DNA of 8,380 nt from Spirochaetaceae bacterium UBA4077 (GCA_002383375.1 DFYR01000055.1:230-8609); one strand, 5' to 3'; shown: positions 1-6,787, numbered from the stretch's first letter. The notes: generated by a model from the letters alone, not told the origin. Translations and numbers: made by a program.

Positions 1-23
1 GGGTTCGACTCCCTCTGGTCCCA
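1..23 (+). tRNA. 3' end of a tRNA gene (partial, isotype unknown)
   Basis: The window opens with the right half of a T arm. GGG is followed by a seven-base loop TTCGACT and then CCCTC, which would close a five-pair stem whose first two bases lie outside the window. The next seven bases, TGGTCCC, would be the 3' strand of the acceptor stem, pairing with an unseen GGGACCA 5' end, and A23 would be the discriminator base. CCA is not encoded, so it would be added by the CCA-adding enzyme. The anticodon is not in the window, so the isotype cannot be given. A run of T at 26-30 follows closely and could help end transcription. Confidence 0.65.
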
Positions 24-269
24 TATTTTTCTTCTATGCTCACTCTTTGTATAAAAATACAACTACTATTTGTTGATCTTCAGTCGAGGAATAAAAAAAG
101 CGTAGACATCACTTGATTATCAACTTGACGATGTATCTATATCATAAATAATAATCCTAAAACTGTCATTGAGTGCATAAAACAATTTTTACCTATCCCA
201 GATAAAATTGCTCACCATCGCTACCGCTGAATTCGAATCAGTAAGCAGCCTATCATTGCAGCAAATAAG
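24..269. other. AT-rich intergenic spacer without a gene
   Basis: This stretch between the tRNA end and the methyltransferase gene is clearly more AT-rich than the genes that follow, and I find no convincing coding region in it. It holds a short inverted repeat TTGTAT-AAAA-ATACAA (47-62), a second one TTGAT-T-ATCAA (113-123), and a near-symmetric CTGAATTCGAATCAG (227-241) around an 8-bp palindrome. A possible sigma-70-like promoter on the + strand is TTGACG (125-130), a 16-base spacer, then AATAAT (147-152). None of these is strong enough to assign a role. The change in base composition just behind a tRNA 3' end would fit an old integration site, but no second copy of the tRNA end and no integrase lies in the window. 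Confidence 0.5.
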
Positions 270-298
270 TTGGACATGGCCACTATTGGCGGTATCAT
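270..298 (+). promoter_or_regulatory. candidate promoter for the isoaspartyl methyltransferase gene
   Basis: TTGGAC at 270-275 and TATCAT at 293-298 are separated by 17 bases. The -10 box matches five of six consensus positions and the -35 box about three of six. Transcription would begin near base 305, leaving a leader of about 48 bases before the ATG at 353 but only about 9 bases before the TTG at 314. This mildly favours the ATG as the start. The assignment rests on sequence match alone. Confidence 0.35.
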
Positions 299-352
299 AG
301 AGGGCGAGAGGGCTTGAAGGAAACTATCTTGATACGGGAGCTTTGGGAAACG

Positions 353-994
353 ATGAAAAGCAATCGCGACCTTGTCGCGTACATCAAGAGCAATGTCTCT
401 TTTAGTACGAGGCCTAGCTCGTTCAGGATCATCGAAGCCATGGGAGAGGTGGACAGAAGGGATTTCCTACCACCAGACAGCAAGCAGTTTGCTTATTACG
501 ACGAACCGGTGAGCATAGGTTATGGACAGACCTGCTCCCAGCCCAGCCTGGTCGCCTTGATGCTCGATAAATTGTCCATACGCCCCGGCGACAGGATATT
601 GGAAATAGGATCGGGCTGTGGGTATGCGGCAGCCATAGCCTCGAAGCTCTGTGGTCAGGAGGGAAGGGTATACGCCTGTGAAATCATCCCTGAACTCGTA
701 TCTTTGATGCGCGCCAATCTGGAAGACAGATTCCCCACTGTAGAAATTATCGAAGGCGATGGTTCTGCCGGCTTTGCGCAACTCGCTCCCTTCGACAGGA
801 TACTTCTCTCGGCTGGTGTCGACTCATCCAGCTTTAAAAGAGAAATCCTGCTCCCCCAGCTCGCCTCACCTGGAGTGCTTTTATATCCGGAAGCGCGCGG
901 ATTTCTCTACAGACTTAATAGAAACGGAGCGAATATCGAAGAGCAGATGTACGGCTATGTTAGCTTTGTCCCGTTGCGGGGCAGGAATGCTTGA
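353..994 (+). CDS. pcm: protein-L-isoaspartate O-methyltransferase family protein
   Basis: Enzymes of this family transfer a methyl group from S-adenosylmethionine to the carboxyl of L-isoaspartyl residues in aged proteins, which lets the residue reset to aspartate. They are cytosolic. The 213-residue product has the family hallmarks: IGYGQTCSQPS (residues 55-65), the AdoMet-binding motif I LEIGSGCGY (83-91), an acidic residue ending strand 2 (E110), GDG (135-137), FDRILLSAG (147-155), and the C-terminal FVPLRG (205-210). Length is normal for bacterial Pcm. The reading frame can be opened 13 codons earlier at a TTG (314), which has AGAGGG nine bases upstream. I prefer the ATG because family N-termini align there and the candidate promoter leaves room for it, but its GGAG is rather far away (12 bases). 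The motif after strand 4 (SAGVDSSS) departs from the common AAAPEIP-like segment, so substrate specificity is less certain than the fold. The gene is convergent with rnhA. Confidence 0.85.
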   Translation: MKSNRDLVAYIKSNVSFSTRPSSFRIIEAMGEVDRRDFLPPDSKQFAYYDEPVSIGYGQTCSQPSLVALMLDKLSIRPGDRILEIGSGCGYAAAIASKLCGQEGRVYACEIIPELVSLMRANLEDRFPTVEIIEGDGSAGFAQLAPFDRILLSAGVDSSSFKREILLPQLASPGVLLYPEARGFLYRLNRNGANIEEQMYGYVSFVPLRGRNA

Positions 995-1091
995 ACGGAA
1001 AAAGCCTACATTGCTTTAGAACTTATATAAGCACATTAACAGCCTGAGAGGTTTTTAGATTAGCTAATTCCTGTAAACCCTGTTGCTCCTG

Positions 1092-1616
1092 TTATCGTGT
1101 TGCGATTCCTTTATCCATTTCAGCCCGTACCAAGCTATCGCAGCGCTCGTTATCGGGCTCTCCGGCGTGGCCTTCGACCCAATGGAAGGAAGGCCTGAGT
1201 TTCCGGGCCAGAGCGTCCAGCATTTCCCAGAGCTCCTGGTTCTTGACGGGCTTTTTGTCCGCGGTTTTCCAGCCCCGGGCTTTCCAGCCGGAGAGCCACA
1301 AGGTGATACCATTTTTTACGTACGTGGAGTCGGTAAAGACGGAGATAGGGGCAGAGAGCCATTCGGGATCGGTCTTAGGCCTCTTCGCTTCATTCTGTGG
1401 CGCTGTTGCGAGCCGGGCAGCCACCTGGCGCCGCCTGCCTGAGAGGTACCCCAGGGCTTGGATGACAGCCTGGAGTTCCATCCGGTTATTCGTGGTGTCG
1501 GCTTCGAAGCCCGAAGCTTCCCTGAGCCGGGAACCATAACGCATGACATATGCCCAGGCGCCGGGGCCAGGGTTGCCTGAACAGCCGCCATCGGTGTGTA
1601 CGATTATTTCGCTCAT
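1092..1616 (-). CDS. rnhA: ribonuclease HI with a basic insertion
   Basis: RNase HI cuts the RNA strand of RNA/DNA hybrids, removing replication primers and R-loops. The 174-residue protein carries the full metal-binding set: D9 in HTDGGCSGNPGPG, E47 in TTNNRMEL, D96 in FTDS and D160 in NERCD. It also has the mobile-loop histidine H150 in VEGHAG and the basic-protrusion segment GWKTADKKPVKN (115-126) found in the E. coli enzyme. The start is well fixed: an in-frame TGA lies nine bases upstream of the ATG, and AAGGA precedes it, although only two bases away. The odd point is the spacing. E47 and D96 are 49 residues apart, against 22 for E48 and D70 in E. coli. The extra roughly 27 residues (about 60-88) are rich in Arg, Lys and Ala. 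The gene is divergent from the ABC exporter operon. The 97 bases between it and pcm hold no convincing terminator. Confidence 0.95.
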   Translation of the reverse strand: MSEIIVHTDGGCSGNPGPGAWAYVMRYGSRLREASGFEADTTNNRMELQAVIQALGYLSGRRRQVAARLATAPQNEAKRPKTDPEWLSAPISVFTDSTYVKNGITLWLSGWKARGWKTADKKPVKNQELWEMLDALARKLRPSFHWVEGHAGEPDNERCDSLVRAEMDKGIATR

Positions 1617-1790
1617 CGTCCTTCATGATGACAGAAAGCACCGGCCTGGACAATCGAGACCGTATCCTGGCTTACGCCAACCGGATTTCGACATCGGAGG
1701 AAGGATTCCGGTTTGCACCGCTGCTCTGCGATCGCTGAATGAGCCCGCCGGTATTGTATAAGACCACGCCGGGGGATACACTGACCCGTC
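1617..1790. promoter_or_regulatory. divergent upstream region of rnhA and the ABC exporter operon
   Basis: This 174-base region must carry the start signals for rnhA (leftward) and the exporter operon (rightward). A -10-like TATAAG at 1757-1762 faces the exporter genes, but no good -35 box lies 16-18 bases upstream. On the opposite strand the same spot reads TACAAT (1753-1758 reversed), also without a good -35 box. GGGGGA at 1771-1776 is the only purine-rich ribosome-binding candidate for the exporter gene, and it lies a rather long 14 bases from its ATG. A 37-codon open frame (ATG 1625 to TGA 1738) lies here without a visible ribosome-binding site. I do not call it a gene. Confidence 0.35.
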
Positions 1791-3593
1791 ATGTTCAAAG
1801 AATACAAAACCATTCTTCCATACCTGAAAAAATACCGTCTCTTCTATGGACTGGGCATCTTCTTCCTTGTCGTAGTGGACGCCGCTCAGGTCTTTATTCC
1901 TCGTCTGATAAAAAAAGCGGTGGATGTGGTCGCCGATGGCGGCTATGTCATGGCCGATGTCATAAAACCGGCACTCCTCATGATCGGACTCATGGCTTTT
2001 ATTGCCGTTGGACGGTATTTCTGGCGTTACTTCATCATCGGCGCCTCTCGGCGAATCGAGGCTGAACTGAGGAACAAGCTTTTCGGCCATCTCATGGAAA
2101 TGTCCTCGGATTTCTTTCAGGACAACAAGACCGGCGACCTCATGGCCAGAGCCACGAACGACATGAACGCTGTTCGCCAGTCCATCGGCATGGGCTTCGT
2201 CTCCTTCGTAGACGGCATCTTCATGTCCTCCCTCATCCTTATCGCCATGATCTCCGACAACGCCTCTGTCGCCCTTTACACAGTGCTGCCCCTGCCCTTG
2301 GTAACGGTGCTGATCCTCTTTTTCGGCAGGCTGGTGGGCCGTCAGTTTAAGCGAGTCCAAGAAGTCTACTCCAAGCTTTCGGACATAGCCCAGGAGACCA
2401 TCTCGGGCATGAGGGTGGTAAAAGCCTTTGTAAAAGAGAAGTACTTTTCAGCCCGTTTTTCCGAGACTAACGACAGTTACCGAGATGTCACCATGGACTT
2501 GGTGAAAACCTTCGGACTCTTTTTTCCCCTCATCTCCTTCTTAGCCGGATTGAGCACCGCCATCCTCGTTTTGGCGGGCGGCGGCGCCGTGATCGCCAAC
2601 AAAATGAGCCCCGGGGACATCATCGCCATGATTGCATACCTGGAAATGCTCATCTGGCCCATGATGGGAGCGGGCTTCACGGTCAACCTGATACAGCGAG
2701 GAACCGCGAGCCTAAAGCGGATCAACGAAGTGCTGAACCGCAAGAGCGCGATCGTGGAGGCTCTCGACGCCACGGATGTGCCGCCTTCGGGCGATCTGGA
2801 AGTGAGGGATTTGGAGTACTCTTATTCTAAAGACGGGGCCAAGGTCCTTCAGGCGATCAATTTTAAGGTAGGCGAGGGTGAGACCCTCGGTATACTGGGC
2901 AGGGTAGGCTGCGGCAAGTCGACCCTCATCAAGCTTCTGCCCCGGCTGCTCGATCCAGGTCCGGAAAAGGTATTTTTCGGCGGAAAGGACAGTAGCTCCT
3001 ACAGGCTTTCGGCGCTGCGGAGTGTATTCGGCTTTGTACCCCAGGAATCATTTCTGTTTTCGGCCTCGGTAAAGGCCAATATCCTCTTCGGCGTAGAGGA
3101 GTGTCCGGACGAGCGCTTCCAGGCGCTTTCACGGATTGCCTCGCTGGACAGGGACATTAGCCTTTTCCCTAACGGTTGGGATACGATCGTGGGTGAGCGA
3201 GGCCTCACCCTCTCGGGCGGTCAAAAACAGCGGATCGCCATAGCCCGGGCTTTGGCTCTGGATCCTCGGATCCTGGTTATGGACGACGCCCTCTCCGCCG
3301 TGGACGCGGAAACCGAGGAGAGGATTCTGCAGAGCCTTCTTCTGGAACGAAAGGGGAGGACCAATATTCTTGTCTCCCACCGGGTGTCCACCCTGCGACA
3401 CGCCGACAGGATTCTCGTGCTGGATTCCGGGAAGATGCTGCAGTACGGAAGTCACGAGGAGCTGATGAAAGACAAAAAGGGTTTCTACGCCGAGATCGCC
3501 CGGCTTCAGGAGCTGGAGACCGAATTGTGTGCCGATTCGCCGGATTCTCCCGGTTCTGCCGGATCAGCCGCTTGCGCGGAAGAGGGACGCTAG
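1791..3593 (+). CDS. ABC exporter half-transporter, subunit with degenerate catalytic site
   Basis: This is a 600-residue half-transporter: an N-terminal membrane domain of six predicted helices (roughly 17-37, 59-80, 136-154, 158-178, 242-262, 274-296) followed by a nucleotide-binding domain. The latter shows an A-loop tyrosine (Y343 or Y345), Walker A GRVGCGKST (370-378), Q-loop Q418, an intact LSGGQ signature (474-478), Walker B ending in D498, and the switch histidine H530. The residue after the Walker B aspartate is D499, where hydrolytic ABC proteins have Glu. In the BmrC/TM287 class of heterodimeric multidrug exporters this marks the subunit contributing the degenerate ATP site. Such exporters pump drugs or lipids out across the inner membrane; the substrate here is unknown. 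The stop codon lies one base before the next gene's start, so translation is probably coupled. The last 20 residues are a low-complexity Asp/Ser/Pro/Gly/Ala tail encoded by a 9-base repeat. Confidence 0.93.
   Translation: MFKEYKTILPYLKKYRLFYGLGIFFLVVVDAAQVFIPRLIKKAVDVVADGGYVMADVIKPALLMIGLMAFIAVGRYFWRYFIIGASRRIEAELRNKLFGHLMEMSSDFFQDNKTGDLMARATNDMNAVRQSIGMGFVSFVDGIFMSSLILIAMISDNASVALYTVLPLPLVTVLILFFGRLVGRQFKRVQEVYSKLSDIAQETISGMRVVKAFVKEKYFSARFSETNDSYRDVTMDLVKTFGLFFPLISFLAGLSTAILVLAGGGAVIANKMSPGDIIAMIAYLEMLIWPMMGAGFTVNLIQRGTASLKRINEVLNRKSAIVEALDATDVPPSGDLEVRDLEYSYSKDGAKVLQAINFKVGEGETLGILGRVGCGKSTLIKLLPRLLDPGPEKVFFGGKDSSSYRLSALRSVFGFVPQESFLFSASVKANILFGVEECPDERFQALSRIASLDRDISLFPNGWDTIVGERGLTLSGGQKQRIAIARALALDPRILVMDDALSAVDAETEERILQSLLLERKGRTNILVSHRVSTLRHADRILVLDSGKMLQYGSHEELMKDKKGFYAEIARLQELETELCADSPDSPGSAGSAACAEEGR
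3534..3569 (+). repeat. degenerate 9-base tandem repeat at the 3' end of the first exporter gene
   Basis: Four consecutive 9-base units, GATTCGCCG, GATTCTCCC, GGTTCTGCC and GGATCAGCC, encode the tripeptides DSP, DSP, GSA and GSA (residues 582-593). The repeat is in frame and forms most of the non-conserved C-terminal tail, beyond the folded nucleotide-binding domain. It most likely arose by slippage and is tolerated because it lies outside the fold. The stretch also overlaps the region leading to the ribosome-binding site of the next gene. Confidence 0.6.
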
Positions 3594-3594
3594 A

Positions 3595-5694
3595 ATGGCT
3601 GAATTCTTTGAAACCGACGACGTCACCAAGGGTTACGATTCGACCATAGCCTCCCGCATTCTCTCTTACATGAAGCCCCATAGGGGCATAGCCATCGCCG
3701 CCTTGCTGGCATTGATCGTGAGCACCGCTGGAGAGCTATTAAGCCCCGTGCTCATTCGGAGGGCAATCGACGATGCCCTCATGAAGACCTGGTTTTCAGT
3801 TTCAGTGAGTGTCGAGGACAGTCCTGAGGCCGCAGCACTGAAGCTTTCAGAGTCTGACCCCCGCATAGGTGACAGGATATACATGAGAAGCTCCCGGTTT
3901 TCAGCCTTGAGCGCCAAGGAAAAAACATCATTGGCGGCCTCAGGCGCTTTCGACACCAGGGAAGTCTATGTTTTTCCCTTGAAGCCTGAGCAGGAAGGGC
4001 AGGCAGCCTTGCTATCCGCCCGGCCCGAGCTCTTCACCATAGGTACGGAGTACGGAGTTATCTCCATCGAAGCCTTGCGCGGCTTACCCTCGGCCGAGGC
4101 TCGGGCACTGCGTCAGGCAGATTCGGCCCTGGTGCTCCGCTATGTTCTCATTTTAGGTATGATCTTACTGGCTATCCTGGCCTCCACCTTTGTCATGGTC
4201 TACTTTAGCAATCTGCTGGGATTGCGCGTGATGAAGGATATCAGGATGCAGCTCTTCGGCCATGTCCTGAGCCGCTCCTTCGCCTTTCTTAACAAGCAGC
4301 CCGTCGGCCGCCTGGTCACACGCATGACCAGCGACGTTGAGACAATAAACCAGTTCTTCACCGACGTGCTCTCAGCCTTTATCAAGGACGCGTCCATAAT
4401 GGCTGGAGCACTGGCGGTCCTGTATTTCTTCGACGTACGGCTTGCGCTGGTGGTTACCGCTTCTCTTCCGATCGTCCTGATCGCAGCTAACGTGGCACGC
4501 AAAAAGGCCCGTGACGCATTCCGCAATCAGCGCCGCTGGACTAGCAAGGTCAATTCCTACATATCCGAACATATCTCCGGCGTGGAGGTAGTCAAGCTCT
4601 TCAGGCGGGAGAAAAAATCCAAGACAGAATTCTCCGAGCATAATGAAAACCTAAAAAAAGCCAACCTGGGCGAGATGTACGTCTTTGCCGCCTTCAGGCC
4701 GGCGGTGGATTTCATGGCAACCTTCACCACGGCTTTAAGCCTCTGTGCCGGCGCCTGGCTCTATCTTTCCCAATCCATCTCCCTGGGTACGCTGATCGCC
4801 TTTGTCAACCTGATCAGCATGTTTTACTCGCCGATCAAGGACCTTTCAGAAAAGTATATTCTCCTGCAGAGCGCCATGGCGGGAGGGGAACGCATCTTTA
4901 CCCTCCTGGACGCTGACGAAACGATTCCCGACAAGCCCAGCCTCCCAATGCCCTCGAGGATCAGAGGCCATATCGAGTTCGACAAGGTGTGGTTCGCTTA
5001 CAAGGAAGAAGAGTGGGTGCTTAAGGATTTGAGTTTTACGATGGAGCCCGGGCAGATGGTTGCCATCGTCGGGTACACCGGCGCGGGAAAGACGACCATC
5101 GCAAACCTGGTCACCCGATTCTGGGACATCCAGAAAGGCGAAATACGTATCGATGGACTTCCGGTCAAAGAACTCCCCCTGCAGGGTTTGAGGACGAAGA
5201 TACAGCCCGTGCCTCAGGAGGTGTTTCTCTTCTCGGGAACTATTGCTGAGAATATACGCCTGGGCGAAGACGTGAGCCTGGAACGCATGAAGCTGGCGGC
5301 CGAGGCTGTCCACGCCAACGAGTTTATCGATGCCTTGCCGGATAAGTATGATACCCAGCTCTCCGAAGGGGGGAGCAACATTTCCCAGGGACAGCGGCAG
5401 CTGCTCTCCTTTGCAAGGGTGCTGGCCCACGAGCCTTCGATCATCATCCTGGACGAGGCCACCAGCTCGGTGGACACGGAGACCGAAAAACTCATCCAGC
5501 GGGGCATCGAGGGGCTTCTGGCGGGAAGGACCAGCATTGTAATCGCCCACAGGCTTTCCACAATCCGGCATGCCGATAAAATCATTGTCCTGGCCAAGGG
5601 AAGGATCGCCGAAATGGGCAAGCATGACGAGCTGATAAAGCGCAGGGGGCTCTATTGGAACCTCTATAGGCTCCAGAATAGCGGGCTGGTGTAA
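3595..5694 (+). CDS. ABC exporter half-transporter, catalytic subunit with external domain insertion
   Basis: The 699-residue partner of the preceding half-transporter. The start is the ATG one base after the upstream stop, with AGAGGGA seven bases before it. An in-frame ATG 22 codons earlier lies inside the upstream gene and adds only non-conserved residues. Membrane helix 1 (about 31-51) and helix 2 (about 180-203) are separated by roughly 125 residues instead of a short loop, giving a hydrophilic insertion (about 65-178) on the outer face. The nucleotide-binding domain has A-loop Y469, Walker A GYTGAGKT (493-500), Q541, Walker B ILD with the catalytic Glu E621, and H652. Its signature is ISQGQ (596-600) rather than LSGGQ. 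So this subunit's Walker motifs pair with the first subunit's normal signature to form the hydrolytic site, and its altered signature faces the D499 site. The pattern and the external insertion resemble BmrD of the Bacillus subtilis BmrCD exporter. The substrate cannot be told from sequence. Confidence 0.93.
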   Translation: MAEFFETDDVTKGYDSTIASRILSYMKPHRGIAIAALLALIVSTAGELLSPVLIRRAIDDALMKTWFSVSVSVEDSPEAAALKLSESDPRIGDRIYMRSSRFSALSAKEKTSLAASGAFDTREVYVFPLKPEQEGQAALLSARPELFTIGTEYGVISIEALRGLPSAEARALRQADSALVLRYVLILGMILLAILASTFVMVYFSNLLGLRVMKDIRMQLFGHVLSRSFAFLNKQPVGRLVTRMTSDVETINQFFTDVLSAFIKDASIMAGALAVLYFFDVRLALVVTASLPIVLIAANVARKKARDAFRNQRRWTSKVNSYISEHISGVEVVKLFRREKKSKTEFSEHNENLKKANLGEMYVFAAFRPAVDFMATFTTALSLCAGAWLYLSQSISLGTLIAFVNLISMFYSPIKDLSEKYILLQSAMAGGERIFTLLDADETIPDKPSLPMPSRIRGHIEFDKVWFAYKEEEWVLKDLSFTMEPGQMVAIVGYTGAGKTTIANLVTRFWDIQKGEIRIDGLPVKELPLQGLRTKIQPVPQEVFLFSGTIAENIRLGEDVSLERMKLAAEAVHANEFIDALPDKYDTQLSEGGSNISQGQRQLLSFARVLAHEPSIIILDEATSSVDTETEKLIQRGIEGLLAGRTSIVIAHRLSTIRHADKIIVLAKGRIAEMGKHDELIKRRGLYWNLYRLQNSGLV

Positions 5695-5767
5695 TGCGAA
5701 GCAGTTTTCTGCAAAGCAGGTATCCGCACCAGCGGTTCGGAGCGATGCGCGGGAAGGAGTGAGGATA

Positions 5768-6742
5768 GTGCGCGCCAAGCTACTTCACGGAGAAGCCTTT
5801 AAGCCATTTTCTCCCTGCGCTTCTCCCTTCCTGGCCTTTGAGACCGATTCATATTGTGTATTTTTCAAACCCGCGTACATGCACTCGGTGCCGGCTTCCG
5901 CCGAGGATTCCAAGGGCAGCCTCCTAACCTGGGTGAGAGACAATTACCCGTCACTTGAATCTGCGTATGACTCACTGGATCCGGTGGATCCAGACCCGGC
6001 GCGCTCGAGCGCTGCGAGTACCGAAGCAGCCTGCGCTCGAGCGCGCCGTGAACTGGGCATGCTCTCCCGCCTGGATAGCGAAACCTCGGGGCTCGTGGCC
6101 TTCGCCCGAAGGCCCGAGGTCTTTTTTAAAGCCCTGGAAGCCCAGATTTCGGGCCGAATACGGAAGAAGTATTGGCTTTTAGTCATCCAGGCATTTCAGC
6201 AGGAGGGCTTAGAGGGTTCCAAGCCTCGATGCCTTTCCTGGGACACAGGCGACCCAGTCTTAGCAGGCCGGGAGTTCAGCGTAGAAAGCTATTTTCGTTC
6301 TTATGGGCCGAGGGGAAGCAGGGTCGCCTGCCTGGGTCTCCAGACCAGGCTCGAAGAGGTTCGAAAAACTAAAAAAAAGCTGAGTCCGATACTCTACCGA
6401 AGCGATTTTCACCCCCTGGGAAAAGTCAGGGAGGGCGGGGACGAGGGCTTGCCTTCACTAGCTGGCTGCCTTGCCTGGGAAGCTTCGATTAGTGCCGGAT
6501 TCAGGCATCAAATCCGCGCCCATATGGCTTGGTGCGGCCACCCTATTGCGGGAGACCAGCTGTACGGCCAAGCAAGCCCGGGGCAGAATGCCGAGTCTGG
6601 GGCTATCCGCGAAGCGCTGTTGGACAGCTCGCCAGCAAGCCCGGCCAGACTTTTTCTGGAATGTCACAGACTGGAACTCGGCAGCCCAGGCGGAGGGACG
6701 GAAATATTCGAGCTAGCCGGAGAAAACAGTCCGAAGCGATAA
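5768..6742 (+). CDS. RluA-family pseudouridine synthase
   Basis: Enzymes of this family isomerise specific uridines in 23S rRNA or tRNA to pseudouridine. The 324-residue product shows the family motifs in order: FFKPAYMHSV (32-41, matching the KPAG segment), SRLDSETSG (100-108) with the catalytic aspartate D103, KKYWLLV (133-139) with the conserved tyrosine Y135, RHQIRAH (246-252), GHPIAGDQLYG (257-267), and the closing ECHRLEL (298-304). The usual His of HRLD is Ser. No S4 RNA-binding domain is evident at the N-terminus. The start chosen is the GTG at 5768, because AAGGAG (5754-5759) lies eight bases upstream. A GTG at 5759 overlaps that ribosome-binding site and is unlikely. The gene follows the exporter pair by 73 bases without a strong terminator, so it may be co-transcribed, though a functional link is not apparent. 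A non-conserved segment before the catalytic motif (about 66-95) is encoded by palindromic DNA. The target uridine cannot be deduced. Confidence 0.87.
   Translation: MRAKLLHGEAFKPFSPCASPFLAFETDSYCVFFKPAYMHSVPASAEDSKGSLLTWVRDNYPSLESAYDSLDPVDPDPARSSAASTEAACARARRELGMLSRLDSETSGLVAFARRPEVFFKALEAQISGRIRKKYWLLVIQAFQQEGLEGSKPRCLSWDTGDPVLAGREFSVESYFRSYGPRGSRVACLGLQTRLEEVRKTKKKLSPILYRSDFHPLGKVREGGDEGLPSLAGCLAWEASISAGFRHQIRAHMAWCGHPIAGDQLYGQASPGQNAESGAIREALLDSSPASPARLFLECHRLELGSPGGGTEIFELAGENSPKR
5975..5993. repeat. 8-bp inverted repeat inside the pseudouridine synthase gene
   Basis: CTGGATCC (5975-5982), a three-base loop GGT, and GGATCCAG (5986-5993) form a perfect hairpin within the coding sequence. 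It lies in the segment between the KPA-like motif and the catalytic RLD motif, where the family is variable, and just before the larger inverted repeat that starts at 5997. No independent function is evident. Confidence 0.6.
5997..6048. repeat. 16-bp inverted repeat built on a 12-bp palindrome, inside the pseudouridine synthase gene
   Basis: CGGCGCGCTCGAGCGC at 5997-6012 recurs as its exact reverse complement at 6033-6048, with 20 bases between. Each arm contains the 12-bp perfect palindrome GCGCTCGAGCGC (6001-6012 and 6033-6044). In frame the segment encodes an Ala/Arg/Ser-rich linker (about residues 77-93) immediately upstream of the catalytic motif. This could be an in-frame palindromic insertion or local duplication that the protein tolerates. 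It could also form a strong hairpin in the mRNA. Confidence 0.65.
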
Positions 6743-6758
6743 ATTTGCTTCTCGTCAC

Positions 6759-6787
6759 TTCACACAATTTGACAGCAATGATAGAAT
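6759..6787 (+). promoter_or_regulatory. promoter of the ferredoxin gene
   Basis: TTCACA (6759-6764) and TAGAAT (6782-6787) each match the sigma-70 consensus at five of six positions and are separated by exactly 17 bases. TG at 6779-6780 adds an extended -10 element. Transcription would begin near 6794, about 27 bases before the ATG. A perfect TTGACA also occurs at 6769-6774, but no good -10 box lies at the right distance from it. The transcript would include AAGGAG at 6809-6814, six bases before the start codon. The promoter begins about 17 bases after the pseudouridine synthase stop codon, so ferredoxin is probably expressed independently of the exporter operon. Confidence 0.65.

Noticed and set aside
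995..1091. Possible terminator between the convergent pcm and rnhA genes
   Set aside because: AAAGC-CTACATT-GCTTT and CCT-GAG-AGG followed by TTTTT are too short and weak to call. No strong hairpin is present.
1623..2360. 245-codon open frame on the - strand
   Set aside because: It is opposite the membrane domain of the first exporter gene. The His/Asp/Gly/Glu-rich translation is typical of an antisense shadow of a hydrophobic coding region.
3529..3594. Upstream ATG for the second exporter gene at 3529
   Set aside because: It lies within the previous gene, adds 22 non-conserved residues, and the ATG at 3595 has a good AGAGGGA at the right distance.
5695..5753. Hairpins GCAG-TTTT-CTGC-AAA-GCAG and CCGC-ACCA-GCGG between the exporter and pseudouridine synthase genes
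   Set aside because: The stems have only four pairs and no U tract follows, so there is no support for a terminator or attenuator.
5759..5767. GTG at 5759 as the start of the pseudouridine synthase
   Set aside because: It overlaps AAGGAG, which is correctly placed for the GTG at 5768.
4846..5778. 310-codon open frame on the - strand
   Set aside because: It lies entirely opposite the conserved nucleotide-binding domain of the second exporter gene, and its translation shows no recognisable motif. It is a shadow of GC-rich coding DNA.
6769..6774. Perfect TTGACA as the -35 box of the ferredoxin promoter
   Set aside because: No -10 box with more than about three matches lies 16-18 bases downstream, while the TTCACA/TAGAAT pair has ideal spacing and an extended -10.
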